Part shown: piece by piece, positions 9,844 through 17,701 of the stretch
Layout: the number at the start of each line of letters is the position of its first letter
How positions within the stretch are numbered: the stretch's first letter is position 1
NCBI RefSeq assembly: GCF_000027005.1
Contig: NC_012965.1
Location: 855,001 to 919,000, forward strand
Source of the DNA: Komagataella phaffii GS115
Taxonomy: Eukaryota; Ascomycota; Pichiomycetes; Pichiales; Pichiaceae
Reading direction: 5' to 3'
Length of the DNA: 64,000 bases
Made by a program: the position numbers and the translations under genes
The notes under the pieces: model-generated
What the model saw: the letters and a program-made list of their open reading frames with translations, nothing else
Databases searched by the model: none
What the model was told of the DNA's origin: nothing

Positions 9844-9966
9844 ATTTATAGCTTTCAAGAGTTTGAATGTGCTCTAATGTTGGCAATCTTGATGACAAAT
9901 AGTCTGTTGTCCCAAATAACTGGTGTCCAGGTTTGATGTGGCGTAATCGTGCACCTTAATAATCAA
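9844..9966 (-). promoter_or_regulatory. Promoter of reductase copy 1: TATA box and shared upstream block
   Basis: On the minus strand a TATAAAT (9844-9850) lies about 57 bases before the ATG. Further upstream, 9941-9966 is this copy's version of a block found in front of all four reductases, GTAATCGTGCACCTT followed by an AT-rich core. Here the core reads TTAATAA where copies 3 and 4 have the Yap1-type TTAGTAA. Confidence 0.5.
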
Positions 9967-10044
9967 CCTCTTTTTAAAAACAGATTACTTTCAGATTAGG
10001 GACTGACGGTACCAATCCAAAATTGGAATTTTTGCAACGGATTT

Positions 10045-10340
10045 GCTTCGTTTAGTCTTGGGAAAATCAGAAAGGGATGAATATGCTTCAGAATCTCCTC
10101 TCCATGTGTCGAAGTGATTTTAATGGTTTTTTCTTTTCATTTCCTTGACAGATAGAAAACATAGACCGGCAAACGTAGTTGTTTCGTTGGTTGGAAATTT
10201 ATAAGGCCCCTCTGAATCCGGAAAGATGGTTTTTGAAATTTAGTTTGGAAGGTTTATCAGGCCTGTTTTTATCACCAATGTTAGACAGTTTGAAGACGAT
10301 CCAGTCATTGATGTAAAGGAAAAACTACAACACTAGATTG
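10045..10340 (+). pseudogene. Relic of the mitochondrial membrane protein gene (3' third)
   Basis: Aligns by eye with 7814-8108 of the intact gene. Shared landmarks are CGTTTAG.CTTGGGA, the AGACAGAT.GAAA region, GGCAAACGTAGTTGTTTCGTT, CCTCTGAATCC.G.AAGATGG, and the final ACAACAC.AGATT. Substitutions, small indels and early stops remove the frame. It sits between reductase copies 1 and 2 in the same relative position and orientation as the intact gene to copy 1. Confidence 0.75.
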
Positions 10341-11031
10341 AAAATAAAAAAGCTTTGAAGAAACGAAGTAGCATATTGTTTTTCAGCTATCACCGTTATG
10401 ATTTACAGCGCTTACGGTCTTGTCTGATGAGATTGAGATTGATTCGTATTTCAATTATGATGCTATTGAAAGTACTTGGTTACTTTGTGGCAGTCAAACT
10501 CGTGTGGATTACTAATGCATCTAAAGGTGGAAGAATAGGAATTAAGCAACACCTCTAACATCAAGAAAAATAACGCACACTCTTCTTCACACAATAGTGA
10601 GGAAACAAGTGATTTCATCCTAGTCTAATCGTTCACTGATGATAGGGTATGAGTTTGAAACTAAGTTAAACTGTGCCCAAAAGTTTTCCAACTGCTGTGC
10701 TTGATTGGAATTTTCTATCGTCTCCGGAACTCTCTGGTCTGATTTTATGTGCTGGTATTGTTCCCTACTGAAGTCCTTTTGTCCGCAACTCACGGCCTAG
10801 AACATTTGAAGTCGATGAATGCCAATTGTTATGGCCCTACGTTCTCCAATATATCCTACCCATTAATCTGCTACCTGAGCTCCCACCTGCTTGAGTTTGA
10901 ATTCAAGAAGTACCCACACACTTAGAGAGCTTTTTCAAGAACATACTTCTTTCAATGATTGAGCAATATGCTTAAAAAGAGCTACGCTGAAGTAAACATT
11001 CGATCAACTTAAAACACTGAAGCTACTATAT
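10341..11031. other. Spacer of the second duplicated unit
   Basis: No gene. Diverged counterpart of 8106-8722, recognisable up to the reductase stop (…GATCAACTTA.AACAC…). Confidence 0.55.
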
Positions 11032-12096
11032 TTATTTATTGGCCCGCAATATCTGTTTGACAGAGTCCACAATCGTCTTCTCCAGTGGGATGGGGTCAAC
11101 TCCCGTTAACGCTATACTGAGACTGTTGTTATACTCCGGGCCCTTAATAGCTTCCAATCTTGCCGTTTCCTCGGGCTTTCCAACTGCGATCTTGCCCTTT
11201 AATTCAGGAAAATTCTCGTTGATAATGTTCAGGATTCTCTGAGCGCTGAACTTGGATTGAACAACAAACAATCTCTTCGAAGCCAGATCAGCATCTAGAA
11301 GTGGCAGCACATGGTAGAGAGCAACATCTCTAACATCCACTGATATACTCACAAGATCATCAAATAACTTCTCATCAGATGGATACTTCGTGCGCAATAG
11401 AAGATTAACGATCTCAGCTGAAGCGTTCAAAGATTCCTTCCTGGCAGCAACATCGAATTTCTGAGGACCAAAAACATAAGATGGATTTACTGTTGTCAAC
11501 TTAAAGTTTGGTGTCTCCTTCTTAACGAAATCCCAGGCAGCTTTTTCAGCCTCTTTTTTAGAAACAACATAACCGAGAAATTCATCCCTGGGTTTGGTGT
11601 CATCCCATGTCTTGTTGTTCCACACCTTTTCAGTGTGGATGAAGCTCTTGTCTTCAAACTTATCTGGGTTCATAAGGGCAGCAAAGGAAGAGGTAACTAC
11701 GACGTTCTTGACACTGTCATTGGCAAACTTTTTGATAGCACTTAAAATGTTTTTGGTACCCTCAACAGCAGGCCTTAAATAAACGTCCTCAAGAGCTCTG
11801 TCGTCATTGAAAATGAGTGGGGAAGCTGTGTGAAGGACATAAGTGATGTCGGGGGTCGACTTCAATACCTCATCAAAAGCGTCTGGAGCACCAATATCTG
11901 GAACTAGTACGTATGTCAAAAGGGAAGGGTCCTTTTGCAAGGCTGGATTTTCTTCTGAAAATTGCTTATGCAATTGGTCTGCCTGCTCCTGTCTTCTCAC
12001 AGTTCCAATGACCCTAAAGCCATGGGAAAGTAATTCACTGGTGACGTGCTGGGCGATGTAGCCAGAGGCACCTGTCAATAAAACGTTAGAAACCAT
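11032..12096 (-). CDS. GRE2: Gre2-like NADPH-dependent aldehyde/ketone reductase, array copy 2
   Basis: 354 residues, same family and fold as copy 1. The cofactor motif TGASGYIAQHV, the catalytic Ser in VVTSSFAALM and the Tyr/Lys pair in YVVSKKEAEKA are intact, so the enzyme should be active. Pocket-lining segments differ from the neighbours: HTASPLIFND, and a charged run in DDTKPRDEFLG where copies 1 and 4 have DQTK-GD. The C-terminal residues are LSIALTGVDPIPLEKT where the other copies read VTVGLTGVDP. The coding 3' third is almost identical to copy 1, while the middle is more diverged, which is uneven for simple vertical divergence. It has its own TATA (12151-12157) and upstream block (12246-12271). 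Confidence 0.88.
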   Translation of the reverse strand: MVSNVLLTGASGYIAQHVTSELLSHGFRVIGTVRRQEQADQLHKQFSEENPALQKDPSLLTYVLVPDIGAPDAFDEVLKSTPDITYVLHTASPLIFNDDRALEDVYLRPAVEGTKNILSAIKKFANDSVKNVVVTSSFAALMNPDKFEDKSFIHTEKVWNNKTWDDTKPRDEFLGYVVSKKEAEKAAWDFVKKETPNFKLTTVNPSYVFGPQKFDVAARKESLNASAEIVNLLLRTKYPSDEKLFDDLVSISVDVRDVALYHVLPLLDADLASKRLFVVQSKFSAQRILNIINENFPELKGKIAVGKPEETARLEAIKGPEYNNSLSIALTGVDPIPLEKTIVDSVKQILRANK

Positions 12097-12150
12097 GGTG
12101 TTTTATGGAGTCAATTGAGATAAAAGGATCAACAAGGGACATCGTGCTGC

Positions 12151-12271
12151 TTTTATACCTTTCAGGACCTCAATTATGTCTACTGTTGCAAATGTGGATT
12201 ACAAATGCTCAACTGGGGCGAATGATTTTGCCAAGTCTCTACTCCATAATCGCGAACCTTTTGTAATCATA
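12151..12271 (-). promoter_or_regulatory. Promoter of reductase copy 2: TATA box and shared upstream block
   Basis: TATAAAA on the minus strand at 12151-12157, 55 bases before the ATG. The shared block at 12246-12271 reads ATAATCGCGAACCTTTTGTAATCATA on the plus strand; the Yap1-type core has drifted to TTTGTAA. A second conserved piece, GTGGATTACAAAT, lies near 12194-12206. Confidence 0.45.
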
Positions 12272-12439
12272 ACCTTCTTTCTCTAGGAGGTGTCTGAAGG
12301 AAGGCTGGGGACGGCTACCCATCCAGGACAGGAACTTCTTGCATTGTATTTAGTAAAATTTGAACGAACGAGAGTTCTTTGAGCCCAACTAAGGCTTCAA
12401 GCACCCATCACCCACTACGGTCGAAAATTTACCCAAGAC

Positions 12440-12563
12440 AACTCAAAAGAATTGAGAGTCAAAAGCGTCAAAAGTGGCAACATGCATGAGTTTGCAATTC
12501 ACACCTGGAGATGATCTAACCGTTTCTCAAATTGAGTTATCAAGGGCGGTAGTGGAACAAATC
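12440..12563 (+). pseudogene. Relic of the mitochondrial membrane protein gene (central part)
   Basis: Matches 7604-7733 of the intact gene: ACTCA.AAGAATTGAGAGTCAAA, then a small deletion, then a near-perfect stretch GAGATGATCTAACCGTTTCTCAAATTGA. It keeps a more 5' portion of the gene than the other relics, so the original duplicated unit contained at least the middle of the gene. It abuts the 3' end of reductase copy 3 almost directly, so most of the spacer has been deleted in this unit. Confidence 0.8.
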
Positions 12564-12596
12564 GTATGTCGAATTGAAACACTGAATTTACTATAT

Positions 12597-13661
12597 TTAT
12601 TTCCTAGCTCGCAATATCTGTTTGACAGAGTCCACAACCGTTTTCTCCAGTGGGATGGGGTCAACTCCAGTTAGGCCTACAGTAACACTGTTGTTATACT
12701 CGGGTGCCTTGAGAGCTTCCAATCTTGCCGTTTCCTCGGGCTTTCCAACAGCAATTTTGCCCTTTAATTCAGGAAAATTCTCGTTGATAATGTTCAAGAT
12801 TCTCTGAGCACTGAACTTGCCTTGAACGACAGCCAATCTCTTCGAAGCCAGATCAGCATTCAGAAGTGGCAGCACATGGTAGAGAGCTACGTCTCTAACA
12901 TCCACTGATAAAGTAACAACATCATCAAATAACTTGTCATCCGATGGATACTTCGTGCGCAACAGAGATCCAACGATCTCAGCTGAAAAGTTCAAAGATT
13001 CCTTCTTGGCAGCAACATCGAATTTCTGAGGGCCAAAGACAAGAGGGGGATGTACTGTTGTCAACTTAAAGTTTGGTTTCTCCCTGTCAACAAAGTCCCA
13101 GGCGCCCTTCTCAGCTTCCGTCTTGGAAACAGTGTAAGCAAGCAACTCATCTCTGTTTTTGATTTGATCCCAGGTGTTATTATTCCAAGACTTTTCAGTG
13201 TAGATGAAGCTCTTGTCTTCAGCCTTATCTGCGTTCATAAGGGTGACAAAGGAAGAGGTCAACACGACGTTCTTGACACTGTCATTGGCAAGATTCCTAA
13301 TAGCATTAAAGATGTTTTTAGTACCCTCAACAACAGGCTTAAAAAAAACGTCTTCAAGGGCTCTATCATCATTGGGACCAACTGGACAGGCCGTATGTAG
13401 AACGTAGGTAATGTCGGGGGTTGACTTCAATACCTCATCAAATGCGTCTGGAGCACCCATATCTGGAACCAGTACGTATGTCAAAAGGGAAGGGTCCTTT
13501 TGCAAAGCCGGAACATCATCTGAAAACTGCTTGTGCAATTGGTCCGCCTGCTCCTGTCTTCTTACGGTTCCAATAACCTTAAAGCCGTGGGAAAGTAATT
13601 CACTGGTAATGTGTTGCGCGATGTAGCCAGAAGCACCTGTCAATAAAACCTTTGAAGCCAT
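12597..13661 (-). CDS. GRE2: Gre2-like NADPH-dependent aldehyde/ketone reductase, array copy 3 (most divergent)
   Basis: 354 residues with intact TGASGYIAQHI, VLTSSFVTLM and YTVSKTEAEKG (Tyr and Lys present). It is the most distinct copy: HTACPVGPND replaces HTASP-x-x-x-ND in the pocket, VHPPLVFGP replaces VNP-x-YVFGP, and WNNNTWDQIKNRDELLAYTVSK differs from its sisters. Changes cluster where Gre2 enzymes bind the carbonyl substrate, so a different substrate range is possible; this is inference. The last residue pair is RK, not NK. It has its own upstream block with a perfect TTACTAA and TTAGTAA pair. Confidence 0.88.
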   Translation of the reverse strand: MASKVLLTGASGYIAQHITSELLSHGFKVIGTVRRQEQADQLHKQFSDDVPALQKDPSLLTYVLVPDMGAPDAFDEVLKSTPDITYVLHTACPVGPNDDRALEDVFFKPVVEGTKNIFNAIRNLANDSVKNVVLTSSFVTLMNADKAEDKSFIYTEKSWNNNTWDQIKNRDELLAYTVSKTEAEKGAWDFVDREKPNFKLTTVHPPLVFGPQKFDVAAKKESLNFSAEIVGSLLRTKYPSDDKLFDDVVTLSVDVRDVALYHVLPLLNADLASKRLAVVQGKFSAQRILNIINENFPELKGKIAVGKPEETARLEALKAPEYNNSVTVGLTGVDPIPLEKTVVDSVKQILRARK

Positions 13662-13713
13662 TCTATTCCGTAGGATTGAATCAAGATGAATGAGGGAGAA
13701 ACATTGAGCTGCT

Positions 13714-13830
13714 ACTTATACTTCTTAGAAGGTTAAATGTGCTCTAATCTAGGATATGTGGATTACTAATAATCAGCCATCGCAGATTGGTGGCAGGTTG
13801 GTGTAATCGTGCACCTTTAGTAATCATCCT
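13714..13830 (-). promoter_or_regulatory. Promoter of reductase copy 3 with two Yap1-type sites
   Basis: TATAAGT on the minus strand at 13714-13720. TTACTAA at 13763-13769 and TTAGTAA at 13817-13823 are both exact Yap1 response elements (one site type read on either strand). In Saccharomyces cerevisiae GRE2 is a known stress gene regulated partly by Yap1, so oxidative or electrophile control is plausible here. Confidence 0.55.
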
Positions 13831-13900
13831 GCTTTTAAAACCGAATTACCTTAGACGACTAAAGCCGCCAATTTGAAATAGGATTCTCTGCAATGGCTTT

Positions 13901-14048
13901 GCTTCCTTTAGTCTTGGGAAATAGAAAGGAATGGGTATGCTTCAGATGCTCCTCTCTATGTGTCGAGGAGATTTCAATGGTTTTTTCTTTCTCTGGCAGA
14001 TAAAAAGCATAGACGTAATTGTTTCATTAGCTGGGAATTCATCGAGCT
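13901..14048 (+). pseudogene. Relic of the mitochondrial membrane protein gene (short 3' part)
   Basis: Corresponds to about 7814-7975 of the intact gene: C.TTTAGTCTTGGGA, CTCCTCTC.A.GTGT.GAGGAGATTT.AATGGTT, GCATAGACG, and TTAGCTGG.AATTCAT. It contains a short internal deletion and no usable frame. It lies between reductase copies 3 and 4. Confidence 0.75.
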
Positions 14049-14183
14049 GTCATAGAAAACCTAAGCACTCAAAAAACTCTCTTAAAGGCGAACGTTTTTC
14101 ATTCAATTGCGGGGTATTCGTCGAAAAGGAACTACTATGAAACAGAAATCTATCAGGTAAAAATATCACAGAATATACTCTAC

Positions 14184-15248
14184 TTATTTATTAGCACGCA
14201 ATATCTGTTTGACAGAGTCCACAACCGTTTTCTCCAGTGGGATGGGGTCAACTCCAGTTAGGCCTACAGTAACACTGTTGTTATACTCCGGGCCCTTAAT
14301 AGCTTCCACTCTTGCCGTTTCCTCGGGCTTTCCAACTGCGATCTTGCCCTTTAATTCAGGAAAATTCTCGTTGATAATGTTCAGGATTCTCTGAGCGCTG
14401 AACTTGGATTGAACAACAAGCAATCTCCTGGAAGCCAAATCAGCATTCAAAAGTGGCAGAACATGGTAGAGAGCTACGTCTCTAACATCAACGGATAAAT
14501 TGAGGGGATCATCAAACAACTTGTCATCAGATGGATACTTTGTGTGCAACAGAGATCCAACGATCTCAGCTGAGGTGTTCAAAGATTCCTTCTTAGCCGA
14601 AGCATCGAATTTCTGAGGACCAAAAACATAAGGAGGGTTTACTGTTGTCAATTTAAAGTTTGGTTTCTCCTTCTCAACGAAGTCCCAGGCAGCTTTCTCA
14701 GCCTCCTTCTTGGAAACGATGTAAGCAACACCTCTGTCTCCACTCTTGGTTTGATCCCAGGTGTTGTTATTCCACACCTTCTCAGTGTGAATGAAACTCT
14801 TGTCTTCAAACTTGTCAGCGTTCAAAATTGCTGCAAAGGAGGAAGTTACCACGACGTTCTTGACACTGTCATTGGCAAACTTCTTGATAGCACTTAAGAT
14901 GTTTCTGGTACCCTCAACAGCAGGCTTCAAATAAACGTCCTCAAGAGCTCTGTCGTCATTGAAAATAAATGGGGAAGCTGTGTGAAGGACATAAGTGATG
15001 TCGGGGGTTGACTTCAATACCTCATCAAAAGCATCCGAAGCACCAATATCTGGGACAAGGACATAGGTCAGAAGGGAGGGATCTTTTTGTAAAACAGAAC
15101 TTTCCTCTGAAAATTGCTTATGCAATTGGTCTGCCTGCTCCTGTCTTCTTACAGTTCCAATGACCTTAAAGCCGTGGGAAAGTAATTCATTAGTGATGTG
15201 TTGGGCGATGTAACCAGAAGCACCTGTCAATAAAACCTTAGAAACCAT
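14184..15248 (-). CDS. GRE2: Gre2-like NADPH-dependent aldehyde/ketone reductase, array copy 4
   Basis: 354 residues; TGASGYIAQHI, VVTSSFAAIL and YIVSKKEAEKA show the complete cofactor and catalytic set. Pocket segment is HTASPFIFND, nearest to copy 2. The coding sequence is a mosaic: its last about 75 bases match copy 3 (ACTCCAGTTAGGCCTAC), the next bases match copy 2 (CTCCGGGCCCTTAATAG), and the region around KKEAEKAAWDFVEKEKPNF and FGPQKFDASAKKESLNTS matches copy 1. This suggests gene conversion within the array. The promoter has TATAAAT (15304-15310) and TTAGTAA (15432-15438). Confidence 0.88.
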   Translation of the reverse strand: MVSKVLLTGASGYIAQHITNELLSHGFKVIGTVRRQEQADQLHKQFSEESSVLQKDPSLLTYVLVPDIGASDAFDEVLKSTPDITYVLHTASPFIFNDDRALEDVYLKPAVEGTRNILSAIKKFANDSVKNVVVTSSFAAILNADKFEDKSFIHTEKVWNNNTWDQTKSGDRGVAYIVSKKEAEKAAWDFVEKEKPNFKLTTVNPPYVFGPQKFDASAKKESLNTSAEIVGSLLHTKYPSDDKLFDDPLNLSVDVRDVALYHVLPLLNADLASRRLLVVQSKFSAQRILNIINENFPELKGKIAVGKPEETARVEAIKGPEYNNSVTVGLTGVDPIPLEKTVVDSVKQILRANK

Positions 15249-15303
15249 TTTATTCTATAACGTTGAATGAGGTAAACGAATTAGGGAGGGGCATTGAGCT
15301 GCT

Positions 15304-15446
15304 ATTTATACCTTTCAGGAGTTCCAAGTCCTCACAAGTCCTCTATTGTTTCGTTGCATATGTGGATTACAAATATTCGCAAACTATCGCAATAACTAGT
15401 GCCAACTTTACTATTGCGTAATCGCGCACCTTTAGTAATCATCTAC
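15304..15446 (-). promoter_or_regulatory. Promoter of reductase copy 4: TATA box and Yap1-type site
   Basis: TATAAAT on the minus strand at 15304-15310; the conserved GTGGATTACAAAT at 15362-15374; and TAATCGCGCACCTTTAGTAATCAT with an exact TTAGTAA at 15432-15438. The same three-part arrangement precedes all four reductases. Confidence 0.55.
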
Positions 15447-15502
15447 GTTTTTTCTAGAACAAAATTCAACCAGTAACCGAGGGCCGACCATCACCAATCC
15501 AA

Positions 15503-15540
15503 AATTGGAGAGTCTCTTGGGTGAATGAGAAAGGGTGGAA
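15503..15540 (+). pseudogene. Possible last, very short relic of the duplicated unit
   Basis: CCAATCCAAAATTGGA followed by GTCTTGGG.GAATGAGAAAGGG.GGAA resembles the left end of the relic at 10013-10080. It would be the start of a fifth unit that was cut off. The match is short. Confidence 0.4.
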
Positions 15541-15571
15541 ATTAATCAATTGTTGCCTCAATTATATAAAT

Positions 15572-16382
15572 CTATTTCTTCTTCTGTTTCTTCTCAGCTT
15601 CAGCAGCTTTCTCGGCCTCAACTTGCTCTACAACTGCAGCTATCTCATCGTTTGACAGTTGGATGGTTTCGTTAGGAGCCATGACGGAAATTTCAATATT
15701 CTTGGCTCCCGTCTGAACAATCTCCAATAATGCCTTGATTGTTAGTTTGATCGTCCGGTCACGATCCAAAGTGACATCGCTTTCTTCTAATTGCAAGTAG
15801 TTCTTCTCCAAAAATTCGTTGACAGTCTTGCTACTACGTCCAATGGCAACTGCCTTCCATGCAGAATAGATACCTGATGGTTCTGTCTGGTACAATCGAG
15901 GCACGTTGTCATTTCCGTCAAATCCTGCAATTAAGGTTGAAATTCCAAATGGTCGCACACCTCCCGATTGTGTATATCTTTGCTGCACACCAGCAACATA
16001 TTTGGTCAAGTATTCGATCGAAACAGGGTCTTCCAAGTTCAGTCTATGAGATTGGGCCTCCACTCTGGCCTTATCGATGAGAATACGTGCATCAGCGTTC
16101 AATCCGGCAAACGCCAGCAGCACATGCTTGTCCACATTATTTATCTTGGAAGGAGTTACTCTAGGATCCTGCAATTTGAGAGTTGTTCTTCTCTCTGCTC
16201 CCAAAACTACTACATCCTTTCCCTTCACACCAATCGCACAGGTTCCTCTCTTCACAGCTTCAAGAGCGTACTCAACTTGAAACACATGGCCATCAGGACT
16301 AAACTGTTAGTTTTTTGCCAATTTCTCCGTCATTGAATCTGACTTACCTAAAGATCGATAAGGCACTGTCGTAGCCACTCAT
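15572..16382 (-). CDS. PRE6: 20S proteasome subunit alpha-4 (spliced)
   Basis: Subunit of the outer alpha ring of the 20S core. Exon 1 (16348-16382) codes [11 protein letters not shown] and part of a Ser. A 49-base intron (16299-16347) follows, and exon 2 (15572-16298) starts with the rest of that Ser, then [18 protein letters not shown]. This joins the alpha-subunit signature YD-x-x-L-S-I-F-S-P-x-G-x-x-F-Q-V-E-Y across the intron. The body has GADARIL-type and [13 protein letters not shown] blocks, and the C-terminus is a lysine-rich tail (EAEKKQKKK), which is typical of alpha-4. Total 253 residues, as in other yeasts. Reading only exon 2 would lose the N-terminal gate residues. A PACE-like GGTGGCGTT lies about 24 bases upstream of the start. 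Confidence 0.95.
16299..16347 (-). other. PRE6 intron
   Basis: 49 bases on the minus strand with GTAAGT donor, CTAAC branch point (16306-16310) very close to the TTTAG acceptor. Removing it restores the conserved alpha-subunit N-terminus. Confidence 0.93.
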
Positions 16383-16405
16383 TTTGTATATGGAAGAGAA
16401 GAACT

Positions 16406-16414
16406 GGTGGCGTT
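16406..16414. promoter_or_regulatory. PACE-like element between PRE6 and RPR2
   Basis: GGTGGCGTT shares the GGTGGC core with the Rpn4 proteasome element GGTGGCAAA. Position 24-32 bases before the PRE6 start. Only a core match. Confidence 0.3.
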
Positions 16415-16568
16415 CTGCGATAACATGTTGAGCGCGCACAACCCTCCAGGGGAAGAAAAAGTTGAACGGTCCGTCCGCTGGGCATGCTCGCACAGCACTT
16501 AGTTTTCCTTCTCGTACTTCTGTAAAGTGACTGAAGAAATAATTATTTCAGTCTGACAGAGATCAACT

Positions 16569-16976
16569 ATGACAAATAGTGATCCTTCATCCAAACCTTT
16601 GAGGAAACTCAAACTTCCTAAGCAGACCCCGAAAAGAGACCAATACACCAGAATATCATACTTATACCAGGCAAGTGCCAGCTCCAATGGAATACTTTCA
16701 AGGATGTACTCCCGACAAATGGATTTGGTAGCCAAGAAAACTGTCCTCAAAATCTCCCCTACAATCAAACGGACTATATGCAAAACATGTTATAGACATT
16801 TAAAGCCCGGTGTGACTTATTCACCTGAAATTGTCAATGAATCAAAGAAAAAGGCCCCTAGGAATGATATTTTGCAGCTACAATGCATTTGTGGACAGAT
16901 AAAGAGATTTCCGTACGGAAAGGATCCAAATTACAAAGCACATAACGAACGCTCTTTAATGGGCAGGAACCATTAA
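16569..16976 (+). CDS. RPR2: RNase P protein subunit Rpr2
   Basis: Nuclear RNase P subunit of the Rpp21/Rpr2 family, which helps trim 5' leaders from pre-tRNAs. The zinc ribbon is visible: CKTC near residues 74-77 and CICG near residues 111-114, with the family pattern RTICKTCYRHLKPGV…NDILQLQCICGQIKRFP. The N-terminal half is basic and helical (LYQASASSNGILSRMYSRQMDLVAKK), as expected for RNA and Pop4 contact. At 135 residues it is close to the yeast length of 144. It is divergent from PRE6 across 186 bases. Confidence 0.88.
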   Translation: MTNSDPSSKPLRKLKLPKQTPKRDQYTRISYLYQASASSNGILSRMYSRQMDLVAKKTVLKISPTIKRTICKTCYRHLKPGVTYSPEIVNESKKKAPRNDILQLQCICGQIKRFPYGKDPNYKAHNERSLMGRNH

Positions 16977-17014
16977 ACACAGTTTGACGCGGAAAATAAA
17001 ACTTCAATTCATAC

Positions 17015-17434
17015 CTATAATACAAGACTTCTTCTCTGGGAAATGGCGGGTGATTCCTCTTTGTAAGACTTTTCAGACTGCACAGCAGCCGAAGAGTTAC
17101 TAGCAGCCCTTAACATTCTACTTGGAGGCTGTATCTTAGCTCCTCTCCATTTGTATCTAAATGCGACTTCATGTGCCAAAATTTCCCCAAACCCCAGCAT
17201 CATTCCGTTTATGAAAGGGAGTACCAAATTGATAGCTACACTGGATACAGCAGACCAAACGTTAGAAAGATTTATCTTAGTAGTGATTTCGGAATCTTCC
17301 AACTCTGCCTCTGTTTGCTGTGAATCTGAGGATTCAAACAGCTCCTCCTGAGAAAGTGGCGACTCGGCATTTGATGGAAAATCTTCAACCACCGGTTCAA
17401 CCGGAAGATCAATCTCAATCTCAATATCTGCCAT
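17015..17434 (-). CDS. MIM1: Mitochondrial outer-membrane import protein Mim1
   Basis: Mim1 forms, with Mim2, the complex that inserts alpha-helical proteins into the mitochondrial outer membrane and helps TOM assembly. The single membrane segment and its flanks carry the family signature INLVLPFINGMMLGFGEIL followed by AHEVAFRYKW (about 73-101). The N-terminus (about 1-60) is strongly acidic, and the C-terminus is basic and Ser-rich. At 139 residues it is slightly longer than S. cerevisiae Mim1 (113). The motif is distinctive, so the call is firm despite the small size. Confidence 0.9.
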   Translation of the reverse strand: MADIEIEIDLPVEPVVEDFPSNAESPLSQEELFESSDSQQTEAELEDSEITTKINLSNVWSAVSSVAINLVLPFINGMMLGFGEILAHEVAFRYKWRGAKIQPPSRMLRAASNSSAAVQSEKSYKEESPAISQRRSLVL

Positions 17435-17701
17435 GATAAACTAAACGCCCAACAGAGGATATCAAAAGGATCTAAAGGAGGAAAGGAAGAGGGAACTCTT
17501 GGGTGAGCTTGATTCGAGAGATGTTAGAGAGGGTTGTGATTCGATGTTGGATGGCGTTCTCGCTCTTCCAAGGATCGATTTGTCTCCCTTCTAAGTCTCC
17601 CTTACAGTACCACAAAATTTTCCAGAAAATTGCTGTGTTTCGCGCTTACCATAGAAGATCCCCGTCCTAACTTTTACTCCGTACTCTATTTGCCAGCAAA
17701 C

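Noticed and set aside
10045..10560. Possibility that the spacers are transposon or LTR remnants
   Set aside because: They align with the neighbouring gene and its 3' flank, with no terminal repeats, integrase or reverse transcriptase sequence.
12622..13626. Plus-strand open frames opposite the reductases
   Set aside because: They recur in each copy only because the genes are paralogous; antisense shadows.
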